Assembly (NCBI GenBank): GCA_003170275.1
Contig: PNAM01000088.1
Location: 25,652-89,651 of the forward strand
Length of the DNA stretch: 64,000 nt
Source of the DNA: Myxococcales bacterium
Lineage (GTDB): Bacteria; Myxococcota_A; Polyangia; Palsa-1104
Direction of reading: 5' to 3'
Position numbers and translations under genes: made by a program. How positions within the stretch are numbered: position 1 is the stretch's first letter; the number at the start of each line of letters is the position of its first letter. Of this stretch, positions 54,774-64,000 are shown piece by piece. The notes beneath the pieces are model-generated. The model did no database searches. It was not told where the DNA came from and was given only the letters and a program-made list of their open reading frames with translations.

Positions 54774-55913
54774 TCAATGCGGCGCGGCGGCTAGACTCGC
54801 CTCCACGTTGACGAGGAGCTTGTCGGTGGCGGCGCGCTCGCGGGTCATGGTGGGATCAATCACGTACCAGCTCTTTTGGGCATAGCGCTTCTGCGTGATC
54901 GGGTCGGTAAACGTCAATCCATAGAGCGCCAGCAGAGTGTCCCGCGCCCACGCGAGTCGCCGTGCGTTGGTGTTCCTGAGGTCGAGCTTCTCAATTGATT
55001 TGCGCACTGCATTGCGCGCCGCTAACGCCGTTTGATAGGCGAGGCGAACATCGCTTTCCGGCTTGTATCCGGAGAGCGCCCAAAGAAGCTCGTCGGTGCC
55101 ATCCGGGAGTCGGTGGAGCTTCCCTCCGGCGGGCGTGATCTTCTCCGGCACTTCGCGGGAGAGCTTGAACGGGTCGTCGGTGAAGTCGTGGAGTTCGTCG
55201 CCAACGCCCGCGATGCAGCTCTCTGGACCGCCCTCATAGACGCAGCCGCGATCGCCGAGGTGAAAGCGGATCGACAGCTTGTCAATCGATCCCCTCCACA
55301 ACCCACCCGTTTTGAGAATATAGACTAGGTCATTCTCTTCCCAATATCCGGTCACTTTGGCGTCGTAGCGATAGTGATTGATCACCGTGTGGTCGGCGCC
55401 CGGCGCGAACGCGATCGGCCACACATAGAACTGATGGTAAAAGGGTCCCTTCTCATTGGCCTTGGCCTCGCGCTCGCGCGCTCGGTTCGCCGCCTCGTCC
55501 TTGAGACAGCCGGTCTTGATCGGCTTCTTCCCTTCTCTAAGAATTGCACTCATGACTTGGCCGTCGACGGTGACCGAGAACTCGCTCACCGAGCTGTGCG
55601 AGTCGCGATCGAAGCAGTGCGCGGCCTGCGCATAGAACTCGGACTGGTCCCAGGCCACGGGAAATCCCATTTCGATGGCGAGCGGCTGTTTGCTCTCATT
55701 GCGAAACAGGTAGGTGGCAGTGACGGTGAGCTGGCTGTCCGGCGCGAGCAGATCCTTTCGGTCGACCGCGATGTCGAGGGTCTCCCACACCATCCGCACA
55801 TCCTTGTTGTGGAGCGCGATGATGCCGCCGCCGCCCTCCTTTACATAGGTGCCGTCCGCTCGCGCACCGGCCGCGTTGAGCGCGAAAAGCGAGCAAACAA
55901 GGAGGGCGCTCAT
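54774..55913 (-). CDS. Secreted YARHG-domain protein
   Basis: ATG at 55913 begins a signal peptide (SALLVCSLFALNAAGARA); the product is 379 residues. The N-terminal 250 residues form a beta domain (GGGIIALHNKDVRMVWETLD, TATYLFRNESKQPLAIEMGF) like DUF4424. The C-terminal part contains a YARHG-type segment (KRYAQKSWYVIDPTM) after a helical linker. Such proteins are periplasmic or surface-exposed; function is unknown. It is a single-gene unit. Confidence 0.78.
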   Translation of the reverse strand: MSALLVCSLFALNAAGARADGTYVKEGGGGIIALHNKDVRMVWETLDIAVDRKDLLAPDSQLTVTATYLFRNESKQPLAIEMGFPVAWDQSEFYAQAAHCFDRDSHSSVSEFSVTVDGQVMSAILREGKKPIKTGCLKDEAANRAREREAKANEKGPFYHQFYVWPIAFAPGADHTVINHYRYDAKVTGYWEENDLVYILKTGGLWRGSIDKLSIRFHLGDRGCVYEGGPESCIAGVGDELHDFTDDPFKLSREVPEKITPAGGKLHRLPDGTDELLWALSGYKPESDVRLAYQTALAARNAVRKSIEKLDLRNTNARRLAWARDTLLALYGLTFTDPITQKRYAQKSWYVIDPTMTRERAATDKLLVNVEASLAAAPH

Positions 55914-56133
55914 GCGCGGATCGGGGCCTCTCCTCTTGAAGCCAAGAGCATCCATCACGACAACAGCGCCTGTCTGCATTTGGGCCTGATTCTACCTTGC
56001 CCTGGCGCCGCGCCTTGGCCATGCCCAGCCGGGAGCGCTCTAGGCGTCGAGCAGGCTGCGGGTGAGCGCGAGGTCGGGTGACTCCTGGCTGCATGCCATT
56101 GGGCGATTCACCGGGCTAATTATTTTCTCTGCA

Positions 56134-57171
56134 TCATTTGAGATCATGAATCCGCAGTGACGGGATGCCTGCGCAAGTATGGATCACGGCCAGCGCGCCG
56201 GTCGTCCAGGCGGGCTGGTGCAAGCTGCAGCCGGGATCGGGGAGGAGCAGATCGCGCGGCTTGCCGGGGCCGACGGGAAACGCGACGATCTTGCTGGTCC
56301 GATTGGCGCCGGCGACGCTCGCGGCGATCTCGCGACTGTCGGGTGACCACGCAAGATCATCGCCGCTGACCGCGCCGATCTTGTGAAACGAGTCCCTGGC
56401 GGCCGCCAGATCGAACACGCGCAGCGAGGTGGTGATCTCCTTCGGCGTGCCGTCCATCTTCGCGTCGGCGACGACGAGCGCCAACCAGCGTCCGTCGGGC
56501 GAGAAGCGCGGGCCGACGGCGATGCGTGTCTTCAGCGTGGCGCGAACCTTCGCTCCTTCGTTCGGCGGGGCGATCAGGATATCCGCCGTCTCGAGGTCGC
56601 TCTGCTTGCGATAGGCCAGGCTTCCGTCGCTGCTGAGGTCGGGGTCGCTGCCGCTCTCCCACTGTTGGTTGCCTCCGCCCTGGATGGGTACGAGTCGAAC
56701 GTTGAGCGACGAATTCGGAAACTCGTTTTGGGTAAAGAACACGTTCCCGCTGCGCATCGGGTCCGCGGTATCGCCAGCGACTACGATGGCTCCAAACAAT
56801 CCTCCCAAAGAGGTCGTCGAGTAGAAGAGCACCTCGCGATCGGTGAAGCTGTAGCGCAAGAGGCGTCCCGAGGGACCCTGGTTGGTACCGGCGACGAGCC
56901 CGCTTCCGTCGGGAAGGAACGCGAAGCTTCCGCCAGCGCCATAGATAAAGTGGCGCAGCTTGCCGTCGCGATCGTAGACCGCCACGCCAATGCGCTCCAT
57001 GCTGTTGAGACCTCCGCTGTTAAGCCCTTCGCTGATGCCACACGCCAGCAGCGCTCCGCCGCGCTGCCACTTGGGGCCCCAGCAATAGCGGGCTATCTCG
57101 GCCCGCGGCTTGTCGCCGGCGATTGCGTTTGCGGCAAGAACAACCACTAAGACGGCGATCGAGGTGCGCAT
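56134..57171 (-). CDS. TolB-like WD40-repeat exported protein
   Basis: A 345-residue protein with a signal peptide ending NAIAG. Blade repeats of the TolB type are seen: GSFAFLPDGSGLVAGTNQGP, IAVGPRFSPDGRWLALVVAD and DDLAWSPDSREIAASVAGAN (SPDG/SPDS motifs). It should fold as a beta-propeller in the periplasm. Two cysteines in CWGPKW and LLACGIS may bond. It is convergent with no gene and has no obvious partner. Confidence 0.8.
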   Translation of the reverse strand: MRTSIAVLVVVLAANAIAGDKPRAEIARYCWGPKWQRGGALLACGISEGLNSGGLNSMERIGVAVYDRDGKLRHFIYGAGGSFAFLPDGSGLVAGTNQGPSGRLLRYSFTDREVLFYSTTSLGGLFGAIVVAGDTADPMRSGNVFFTQNEFPNSSLNVRLVPIQGGGNQQWESGSDPDLSSDGSLAYRKQSDLETADILIAPPNEGAKVRATLKTRIAVGPRFSPDGRWLALVVADAKMDGTPKEITTSLRVFDLAAARDSFHKIGAVSGDDLAWSPDSREIAASVAGANRTSKIVAFPVGPGKPRDLLLPDPGCSLHQPAWTTGALAVIHTCAGIPSLRIHDLK

Positions 57172-57405
57172 GAGAGCAGCTTGTCACGCCCGCGCTCACA
57201 GTCACATCGATGTTTGGATTCGCGGCACGCCTCGCACAGCACACATGGACGAACTCGGCGAAGGGCAAGCCGTCTACCAGCGCGCTTGCGAGCATGACCG
57301 CAATTCGACTCCCGACGCCCTCGACCAACCAACGCCGTCTACGCACCGCGAGATCTCCGACGACCCTCCCGTTCCCGGCGCGGGGGGACGGGTTGGGCCC
57401 CGGGG

Positions 57406-57663
57406 ATGGCGAGCTTACGATTCGACGCCGGCAGGCCGGAGAAGACCGCGAGGATCTCCAACTGGCTGAGTGGTTCAGTGGCTCTGCGATCGCCCCAGGC
57501 GAAGACGACGTTCGACAAAGTCGTTCGCACGGGTGAGAGCAAGCACGTCCGCTTCGTCCAATGGGAAGCAGCTGATTATCTGCGTTCACGGCTGCTCGAC
57601 GTGCTCGTTGGCGAGCTGCGCTCAAGGGGGCGGACGACATCGCCGGCTTGGACGCGACCTTAG
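57406..57663 (+). CDS. Doubtful hypothetical protein
   Basis: An 85-residue frame from ATG at 57406, cytoplasmic in composition, with a helical middle (TTFDKVVRTGESKHVRFVQW) and DYLRSRLLDVLVGELRSRG. No motif. The ribosome site is weak (GGGG). Codon pattern is acceptable. The flanks, 57172-57405 and 57664-57760, show nothing else supportable; the latter must hold the promoter of the kinase gene. Confidence 0.3.
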   Translation: MASLRFDAGRPEKTARISNWLSGSVALRSPQAKTTFDKVVRTGESKHVRFVQWEAADYLRSRLLDVLVGELRSRGRTTSPAWTRP

Positions 57664-57760
57664 GCGGCGTTCGGGAAGCACTGTGTTGGCGGGTGGCAGG
57701 CCGACGGGGATGTTATGATGTCAGGGGCTTGTCACTCTCTATGGCGATAGTTGAAGCGTC

Positions 57761-58855
57761 GTGAGCTTCCCGCCCCGCGGGCCCTCAGTCGATTCGACCG
57801 CCGATACGACCGGTGGTGCGACCATCGATGCACCCGTCGATGCCACCCGCCCCAAGCGCGCCCGGAGCGCCACGCTCGCGCGCGGCACCTCAGTCGGGCG
57901 ATACGTGCTGCTCGACCTGCTCGGCGAGGGCGGGATGGGCGTGGTCTACAAGGCCTACGATCCCGAACTCGACCGAGTGATCGCGCTCAAGCTCTTGCAA
58001 GCGACCGATGGCTCGGCCGGCAGCGAGCGACTCCTGCGGGAGGCTCAGGCACTGGCGCGCTTGCAGCACCCGAACGTGATCTCGGTTCACGATGTCGGTC
58101 TGTTCGGCGGTGCCGTGTTCATTGCCATGGAGTTCGTCGACGGGCAGACACTGCGCCGATGGCTCAAAGAGCGGCGGCGCAGCCAAGCGGAGATCCTCGA
58201 GGCGTTCCTTGGTGCAGGAGAAGGTCTGGCCGCGGCGCATCGCGCCGGGCTGGTCCATCGCGACTTCAAGCCGGACAACGTCATGCTGGGCGACGACTCT
58301 CGCGCACACGTGCTCGACTTCGGTCTGGCTCGTTCCGCTCGCGGCGAGCGCGGTGATGCGCGAACCGCCGCCGCGCCCGAGGCGACCGTCGCGCCCGCGT
58401 CTCCGCCCAACGATGAAGAGAGCACCATCGAGTCGCGCCCCAAGCCCGAGCCGGTGTCGACGACGCCGCGGGGGCCCGTTCCTCCGCTCGCGACGGAGGC
58501 TGTCCACCAGCCGACGGACTCGGGTCGGTTTTCGTCGAGCCTGCTGAACAGCCAGCTGACCAAGGTCGGTGCGATCATCGGCACGCCGCGCTTCATGGCA
58601 CCCGAGCAGCACCTCGACGATCCCGTCGACGAGCGAGCCGACCAGTTCGGTTTCTGCGTCTCGCTCTACTGGGCGCTCTACGGCGAGTTCCCCTTCCCCG
58701 GGGACTCGCCGGACGCGACGCTCGAACGGATGCTAAGTGGGCGTATCGTGCCCCCGCCGCCCGGCGCGACCGTGCCGCGCTGGCTGCGTCAGGTGATCGT
58801 GCGTGGCCTTCAGCGCAAGCCGGCCGATCGTTACCCGTCGATGACGGCGCTCTTT
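57761..58855 (+). CDS. Ser/Thr protein kinase domain (N-terminal part of frameshifted gene)
   Basis: GTG at 57761 starts a kinase with glycine loop LGEGGMGVVY (54-63), Lys77, HRDFKPDN (166-173), DFG (186-188) and a PEQ motif; a long Pro/Glu/Ser insert (about residues 200-265) sits between DFG and the later lobe. The kinase frame ends its meaningful part at PSMTAL near 58851. Removing one T from the TTT at 58853-58855 joins it to the following frame with PSMTALLFALRADPRAAR. The pair should be one protein: kinase, membrane helix, TPR. Whether the extra T is real cannot be told from sequence. Confidence 0.85.
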
Positions 58856-61124
58856 GTTCGCCCTGCGCGCCGACCCGCGCGCGGCGCGGCGACGCTGGCT
58901 GCGCGCCGCGCTGGTGGTGGTCGCGATTGCCGCGATGGCGACTGCCGCCGTCGTTGCCGGAGTCGCCATCAGGGCCCGCCGCGCGGTCATCGAGCAGGCG
59001 CGTCTGGCGCAGCAGTTCGGTCAAGAGGTAGAGCGGATCGTCGCCATCTCGCGCTACGCCGCTTCGCTGCCGCTGCACGACACCCGGCGCGAGCTCGACT
59101 CCATCCGCGCGCGCATGGAAGGGATCAGGCAGCGCATCGCCACCCTCGGTCCCATCGCTGCCGGCCCGGGCCACGAGGCGCTCGGGCGCGGCTACCTGGC
59201 GCTCGAGCGTTACGAGGACGCCCGGGCCGAGCTCGAGTCGACCTGGGACACTGGCTATCGGAGTCCCGAGCTCGCCTATGCCCTCGGTCTCGCTCACGGC
59301 AAGCTGTACCAGCGCGCGCTGGCCGACGTGCACCCGACCAGCGACGAGAAAGCGGACGCCGCCCGGCGAGCCGAAGTAGCGCGCGTCCACCGCGCTCCGG
59401 CGCTCCGCTATCTCAGAGAGCTCCGGGCGCGTGAAGGTGGCATCGATGCACCCGAGTACGTCGAAGGGCTGATCGCGCTCTACGAGCAGCGGTACGACGA
59501 TGCGCTCGCACTGGCGCGGAAGACGGCCGAACGCGTCCTCTGGCTCTACGAAGCACGCACGCTCGAGGGAGACATCCACTTCATGGCTGGCCGGGAGCGC
59601 TCTTGGAAGGGAGACTTCGACGGGGCGCTGATCGAGCACGAGCACGCTGGCGCGGCATATCGCGCTGCGGCCGACGTGGCGCGCTCCGGCGTCGCCGCCC
59701 ACATGGGCGAATGCCAGCGGTTGCTCGAGACCTGCAGCATCGAGGTGGACCGAGACCGCCCGCCGGAGCCTACGATGAAGCGCGCACTGGCCGCTTGCAC
59801 ACAGGCGGGCGCGGCGCGCCCCGACTTGGCCGCGCCGTTGGCCGCGCAGGCGACGGCGTGGCTGCTCTACGGCAAGTACCAGACGAGGCACGGCGCCGAT
59901 CCGATGGCCGCTCACGAGGAGGCGATCCGGCTCGGCCATCGCGCGCTGGCGATCGATCCGGGCGTGGTCGAGGCCGAATACGTAATTGCCGAGGCCAGCC
60001 TCACGCTCGGCGAGTGGCACATGGAGCGCAGCGTCGAGGCGGGCCCAGCGCTCGCGCAAGCGGTCGAGCACGCGCAGCGGGCGCTGGCGCTCGATCGGGG
60101 ATCGCCGCAGGGCTACGCTCTTTTGTGCCACGCGTACTACGCGCGCGGCAGCTACGAAGAGAAGCGCGGTGAAGACCCGCGCCCGTCGTATCGGGCCGCG
60201 GCCGAGTCTGCGCGAAAAGGAGTCGAGTTGGCGCCGGCCAGCTTCCAGGCGTGGAATGCGTTCAGCCTCGGTTACCAGGCGATCGCCGGTTGGGAAGAAG
60301 ACCACGGCTCCGATCCCACCGAGGCCTTCACTCATGCCGTCGAAGCCGGTCAGAAAGTGGTGCAGATCAGCCCGGCAAGCGATCACGGCTTCATCAACCT
60401 GTGCAACGAACACCTCAACTGGGGCGAGTACCAACTGCGCCGCGGGATCGATCCCGGGTTGCATCTGAGCGCTGCAATCACTGCCTGCGAGCGCGCCATC
60501 CAGCTCGACGCCAACTTCGCCGGTTCGCACCTCAACCTCGGAATCGCTCACGACCTCCTGGCCGCCTGGCAAGTCGAGCACGCGATCGATCCTACCGCGG
60601 CGATCAGGCGCGGACGAGCCGCGCTGACTCGGTCCGTCGAGATCGCTCACGAGTCTCCGCCTCCGCTCGACTGGCTCACCGAGTTGCAGATTCTCGAGGC
60701 GCGCTGGACCGCGGCGCGCGGCCACGATCCCTTGCCAGGGTTCGCGGCCGCCGAGTCGCTCGGACGGCGTTCGCTCGCGCTCAGCCGCGGCGGCTCGCCG
60801 GATACATTGCGCGTCCTGGCCGAGGTTTTCCGACGGCGCGCCGAGTGGAGTGCCGGGTGTCGGCTCGATGTGGGTCGCGATGTGCGCGAAGGGCTGGCCA
60901 TGGCCGCCCGCGCCCTGCGACAAAATCCGCAACTCGCGACGGCCTCTGTGATCGTGGGTGCCTTGCACTTGATCGCGGCGCGCGGGTCGAACCGACCCGC
61001 GGCGCGCATCGCGGAGGCGAAGCGAGCGGTCGTGGAACTGCAACAGGCGCTCGCGCTCAACGCCAACCTCGCGCACCAGTGTGGGCCGCTCAAGGCGGAA
61101 GCGATGCGACTGGCCGCGCCGTAG
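58854..61124 (+). CDS. TPR-containing C-terminal part of the frameshifted kinase
   Basis: This frame of 756 residues starts with a membrane helix (WLRAALVVVAIAAMATAAVV) after a basic segment and then has about ten TPR-like units: EALGRGYLALERYEDARAEL, VVEAEYVIAEASLTLGEWHM, ALLCHAYYARGSYEEKRGED, SHLNLGIAHDLLAAWQVEHA. TPR tails are typical of myxobacterial kinases and bind partner proteins. There is no ribosome site in front of the TTG at 58854, so it is translated as part of the upstream kinase or not at all. Confidence 0.82.
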   Translation: MFALRADPRAARRRWLRAALVVVAIAAMATAAVVAGVAIRARRAVIEQARLAQQFGQEVERIVAISRYAASLPLHDTRRELDSIRARMEGIRQRIATLGPIAAGPGHEALGRGYLALERYEDARAELESTWDTGYRSPELAYALGLAHGKLYQRALADVHPTSDEKADAARRAEVARVHRAPALRYLRELRAREGGIDAPEYVEGLIALYEQRYDDALALARKTAERVLWLYEARTLEGDIHFMAGRERSWKGDFDGALIEHEHAGAAYRAAADVARSGVAAHMGECQRLLETCSIEVDRDRPPEPTMKRALAACTQAGAARPDLAAPLAAQATAWLLYGKYQTRHGADPMAAHEEAIRLGHRALAIDPGVVEAEYVIAEASLTLGEWHMERSVEAGPALAQAVEHAQRALALDRGSPQGYALLCHAYYARGSYEEKRGEDPRPSYRAAAESARKGVELAPASFQAWNAFSLGYQAIAGWEEDHGSDPTEAFTHAVEAGQKVVQISPASDHGFINLCNEHLNWGEYQLRRGIDPGLHLSAAITACERAIQLDANFAGSHLNLGIAHDLLAAWQVEHAIDPTAAIRRGRAALTRSVEIAHESPPPLDWLTELQILEARWTAARGHDPLPGFAAAESLGRRSLALSRGGSPDTLRVLAEVFRRRAEWSAGCRLDVGRDVREGLAMAARALRQNPQLATASVIVGALHLIAARGSNRPAARIAEAKRAVVELQQALALNANLAHQCGPLKAEAMRLAAP

Positions 61125-61251
61125 ATCCGTTTACGAGCCGGGAGCGAGGGCTCTGCTGGGGATCGCGCAAGACGGTGAAGCGCTGCATCGACGGCGCGGA
61201 GCAGGCGGCTCGTCGGCCACGCGGGCTCACGCGGTTGCGTCGACAGACCGT

Positions 61252-61794
61252 CTAGGGGCAGCCGCCGGGCACGCAGCAGTAGCCGGGCGACACGCGCGTG
61301 ATGCAGTTGTCGCTGCAGCAGTCCGAGTTGACGGTGCACGGGCCGGCGAGCGGCTGGCAAGAGCCGCCGTCGGTGGCCGCCGGGCAGCCGCGTTGGACGC
61401 ACTGGTGGTTGGTGCACGCGTTGACGCACGGGTTGGAGCCGTCGGGGCAGGTGGTCGCGCACGAGGCGCCGGTGTTGACCGGGCAATCGGCGACCACGTT
61501 GCACTGCGCCGTGCCCAGGTCGCCGGCGGTGTCGACGACGCACGCGCAGGTGGTCGGATCCCAGTGCGCCTGCGTGGTGCACGCGACGTTCTGCACGCAC
61601 GCCATCTTGCAGAAGCCGGGACAATCTTTTCCCGACGGGCACGAGGCCGTCGGATCGGGGGCGCAGCGCTGCGGGTCCGGACAGATGACGCCTGAAGAGC
61701 CGCCGCACGCGATCTCTTGATCGACGCCGACCAGTTGACGGTTGCCGCAGGCCGCGGCGAGGAGCGCGAGACAAGCGATGCGAAGCGCGTTCAT
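61252..61794 (-). CDS. Cys-rich lipoprotein
   Basis: GGAGGCTGCC precedes ATG at 61794. A signal with lipobox LAAAC is followed by a 160-residue Cys-rich domain with over 25 cysteines, such as ICPDPQRCAPDPTASCPSGK, TSCATTCPDGSN-like and CCSDNCITRVSPGYCCVPGG. It is disulfide-bonded and extracellular. The repeats resemble, but do not equal, those of the genes at 31339 and 42173. Confidence 0.82.
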   Translation of the reverse strand: MNALRIACLALLAAACGNRQLVGVDQEIACGGSSGVICPDPQRCAPDPTASCPSGKDCPGFCKMACVQNVACTTQAHWDPTTCACVVDTAGDLGTAQCNVVADCPVNTGASCATTCPDGSNPCVNACTNHQCVQRGCPAATDGGSCQPLAGPCTVNSDCCSDNCITRVSPGYCCVPGGCP

Positions 61795-61939
61795 GGCAGC
61801 CTCCAATCGAGCTTTGGTCGGCTAGTTGCCGCAGGCCCAGCAAACCTTACCAGCATGGAAATGTGAGGCGGCCTGGCAGATTTCTGAGGCGTGCGGAGGC
61901 GATCAGGGCGCAGGCTGACTGGCGCGCCGGGGCCGTGGG

Positions 61940-62839
61940 TTGGCACGCCGCGTGTTAGGTGTCCGGCGCGTGTCGGGCCTCCTCCTCTATCTGGTGATCG
62001 CGACGCCGCTGGTGGTGGTCGAAGGCGGGGGCGATTGCCCGAGCGCCGCGGCGATCCAGCTGCGCCTGCAGGCGCTCCTGCCGGATGCGGGAAGCGCGGC
62101 CACGCCCGTCAAGGTGACCCGCCGCGAGGGGGAGCTGGAGCTGCAGATCGGAGAGGGCGCGGGCGCGTACCGACGCGGCCTGCCGATGCACGCCAGCTGC
62201 GCGCAACGCGAGGCGGTGGCAGCGACGGTGATCGCGGCCTGGGAGAGCGAGCTGCAAGGCGCGCTCGCGTTGCCGCCGGAGACGGCCGCGGGATCGCCGG
62301 CGGTGTCGGCGCGCCGCGAGGGCACGCGCGTGGACGTCGAGGCCGAGGTCGCGTTCGTCGGCGCGCTGGCCGGTGCGTCGTTTGCGCCGGGCGCGAGCGC
62401 CGCCGTGCGCCTGTCGCCCGCCGACTGGCGCCTCGGGTTCCGCGCCGGCCTGCTCGGCGAGTCGACGCGCGAGCTGGCCCTCGGCGACGGCCGTGCGAGC
62501 TGGGGCCGCTCGGCGCTGACGCTCGGCGCCGGCTATCGCTTCTCCCCCGGCCGGCTGCGCATCGAGCTGCGCGCAGGCGGGGCGCTCGCGCTCCTGTACG
62601 TCGGCGGCGCGGGCTTCGGCCAGAGCTACCAGCGCTACGACGTCGACGTGGGGCTCGGCGCGGGCGTACGTGCGGGGGTCCAGGCCGGGCCGGTGCAGCC
62701 GTTCCTGAGCGTCGAGGTGATCGGCTGGCTGCGCCCCGAGCAGGCTTTTGCGCAGCACGGCGACACGTCGATCGCCGTCGATCTGCCGCGCTTCGAGGTG
62801 CTGCTCGCCGCCGGCCTGGCGTTCGGGCGCGCGCGATGA
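61940..62839 (+). CDS. Outer-membrane-type beta-barrel-like protein
   Basis: TTG at 61940 gives 299 residues with a signal peptide (RVSGLLLYLVIATPLVVVEG). The second half shows alternating hydrophobic strands with Gly and aromatic turns (LTLGAGYRFSPGRLRIELRA, DVDVGLGAGVRAGVQAGPVQ), as in eight-stranded outer-membrane barrels. The ATG of the next gene overlaps its stop (ATGA). It is therefore the first gene of the sigma factor operon. Confidence 0.65.
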   Translation: MARRVLGVRRVSGLLLYLVIATPLVVVEGGGDCPSAAAIQLRLQALLPDAGSAATPVKVTRREGELELQIGEGAGAYRRGLPMHASCAQREAVAATVIAAWESELQGALALPPETAAGSPAVSARREGTRVDVEAEVAFVGALAGASFAPGASAAVRLSPADWRLGFRAGLLGESTRELALGDGRASWGRSALTLGAGYRFSPGRLRIELRAGGALALLYVGGAGFGQSYQRYDVDVGLGAGVRAGVQAGPVQPFLSVEVIGWLRPEQAFAQHGDTSIAVDLPRFEVLLAAGLAFGRAR

Positions 62840-63417
62840 AAGGTTTTCTCCATCGGCGGCAACCAGGGGCATTGGAGGAGGTCCCCCTCGAGCTGGGAGC
62901 CGTCTACGACGCCTATGCAGAACGCGTGGCCAGCTGGGCGCAGCGCCTGGCCGGGCCGGCGCTCGATCCCGAGGACCTGGTCCACGAGGTATTCCTCACC
63001 GTGCACCAGCAGCTCGGCGCGTTTCGCGGCGAGGCCAAGCTGAGCACCTGGCTGTACCGCATCACCGAGAACGTGGTGCGCGATCGGCGGCGCAAGGAGA
63101 GCCGGCTCTGGTTGCGCAACCTGATCGCCGGCAACGAGCACAACCGCGCGCCCGCCGGTCCGACGCCGCTCGAGCGGCTCGAGGCGCGGCGGCAGAGTGA
63201 GCTGGTGTATCGCGTGCTCGATTCGATGAAGGAGGATCAACGCACGGTGCTGATCTTGTTCGAGCTGGAGGGACACTCGGGCGAAGAGGTCGCCGAGCTG
63301 ACCGGCACGCGTCCCGAGACCGTGTGGGTGCGGCTGCACCGCGCGCGCGAGCAGTTTCGCACGCGCCTTCAACGGCTCGATCCCGAAGCGTGCGCGGCGC
63401 TGGAGCGGGGCGAATGA
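62836..63417 (+). CDS. ECF-type RNA polymerase sigma factor
   Basis: A 193-residue protein with sigma region 2 (LDPEDLVHEVFLTVHQQLGA, LSTWLYRITENVVRDRRRKE) and region 4 (MKEDQRTVLILFELEGHSGE, EVAELTGTRPETVWVRLHRA). It should direct transcription on an envelope signal. It overlaps the barrel gene (ATGA) upstream and the FecR-like anti-sigma gene (ATGA) downstream, so all three are coupled in translation. Confidence 0.95.
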   Translation: MKGFLHRRQPGALEEVPLELGAVYDAYAERVASWAQRLAGPALDPEDLVHEVFLTVHQQLGAFRGEAKLSTWLYRITENVVRDRRRKESRLWLRNLIAGNEHNRAPAGPTPLERLEARRQSELVYRVLDSMKEDQRTVLILFELEGHSGEEVAELTGTRPETVWVRLHRAREQFRTRLQRLDPEACAALERGE

Positions 63418-64000
63418 ACGACGATCCCGCCCTCGTGCGCCTGCGACGCCTGCCGCGGCCGGTGCTGTCCAAGATGCAGCTGGCGCGCGTGCGGGCGCGC
63501 GTGTTCGCCGAACTCGCGGCGCCGCGCCGTTCGCCTGCGCGGCGGTGGGTGTTCGCGGGGCTCGCGGCGGCGGTGGCGATCGGTCTGGCCGTCGGCGCGA
63601 TCTGGCGGGCCGATGGCGAGGGCGCGCGCAACCTGGTGACGGTCGCGCCGTGCGAGACGCGGCCGATCGGCGGGGTGGGCGGGGCGCAGGCGCTGTTGCT
63701 CGGTGGACCGGGCGCGGCGCGCACAGAGCGCGGCGCGATCACGCTCGACGCGGGCACGCTGCTCGTGCGCACCGGGCCGCTGCCGCTGCGCGTGCGATCG
63801 AGCGTGGCCGAGGTCGTGATCGGCGCGCACGCGACGGCGGAGGTGCGGATCGAATCGTACCGCGTGGTGGTTGCGGCGTACCAGGGGCCGGTCGACGTGC
63901 GTTGGCTGTCGCAGTCGGAGCTCGTGCGCATCGAGCCCGGGCACGCGGCGGCGGCGACGGGGCCGATCGCCCTGGCGGGCGATCGCGCGCGCGAGGTCGG
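63414..64000 (+). CDS. FecR-like anti-sigma factor (3' end outside window)
   Basis: The first 195 residues are visible. A short cytoplasmic part is followed by a transmembrane helix (WVFAGLAAAVAIGLAVGAIW) and a periplasmic FecR-type domain (TERGAITLDAGTLLVRTGPL, VRSSVAEVVIGAHATAEVRI). It holds its sigma factor at the membrane until a signal arrives. It is translated from an ATGA overlap with the sigma gene. Confidence 0.82.
   Translation, partial: MNDDPALVRLRRLPRPVLSKMQLARVRARVFAELAAPRRSPARRWVFAGLAAAVAIGLAVGAIWRADGEGARNLVTVAPCETRPIGGVGGAQALLLGGPGAARTERGAITLDAGTLLVRTGPLPLRVRSSVAEVVIGAHATAEVRIESYRVVVAAYQGPVDVRWLSQSELVRIEPGHAAAATGPIALAGDRAREV

Noticed and set aside
58593..61076. 827-codon minus-strand frame opposite the TPR part of the kinase
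   Set aside because: The plus strand carries TPR units and a membrane helix; the minus translation is Arg-rich without domains.

Overview
This 64 kb window is high-GC chromosomal DNA that looks like a myxobacterium-like member of the Myxococcota. That placement is inferred from gene content, not from a marker gene. The signs are serine/threonine kinases with PEGA or TPR tails, one-component and two-component histidine kinases, many lipoproteins with Gly/Asp/Pro-rich linkers after the lipobox, cysteine-rich repeat lipoproteins, and many GTG/TTG starts. There is no rRNA gene, no intact tRNA gene and no CRISPR array.

Layout. 1-3.6 kb: the 3' end of a KaiC-type ATPase gene followed by two tandem soluble histidine kinases, one with a long repetitive coiled coil. 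3.6-5 kb: a scar with a tRNA-Phe 3' fragment, a broken HTH gene and a cysteine-rich gene remnant. 5-13 kb: mostly single genes for envelope or secreted proteins (RND-type adaptor, OmpA-like protein, DoxX, lipoproteins), YheU, a small zinc-finger-like protein and several decayed genes. 13.4-21.2 kb, minus strand: a compact run of molybdopterin oxidoreductase, lipoprotein, TPR protein, NHL-repeat lipoprotein and PEGA-tailed Ser/Thr kinase. 21.2-31 kb: a GH38 mannosidase-like lipoprotein, an M23-like lipoprotein, a GT-C-like membrane protein, and a PepSY-like protein beside an OmpR-type two-component pair. 31.3-44 kb: cysteine-rich lipoprotein, a nucleotidyltransferase pair resembling a toxin-antitoxin module, metallophosphoesterase, amidohydrolase with a calcium-binding tail, and a serine hydrolase with a cysteine-rich tail. 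44.4-46.5 kb: an AbiE-type toxin-antitoxin operon behind a perfect palindrome, then a secreted two-repeat protein. 46.6-52.3 kb: a decayed mobile area with IS66 tnpA/tnpB, a detached tnpC fragment, a kinase-gene tail, and two nearly identical copies plus a stub of a LIM-like zinc-knuckle gene. 52.3-57.2 kb: a three-gene lipoprotein/GH76-like operon, a YARHG protein and a TolB-like propeller. 57.7-64 kb: a frameshifted Ser/Thr kinase-TPR gene, a Cys-rich lipoprotein, and an outer-membrane-like protein / ECF sigma / anti-sigma operon cut by the window end.

The genes fall into two themes: envelope and exported proteins (most lipoproteins, hydrolases and propellers), and signalling (KaiC/histidine kinases, PepSY/two-component, two Ser/Thr kinases, ECF sigma operon). 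Several broken genes are restored by one base, most often in a short homopolymer run, so part of the apparent decay may be assembly error. Positions of starts, motifs and repeats were read by eye; family names rest on recognised motifs and were not checked by a database search.
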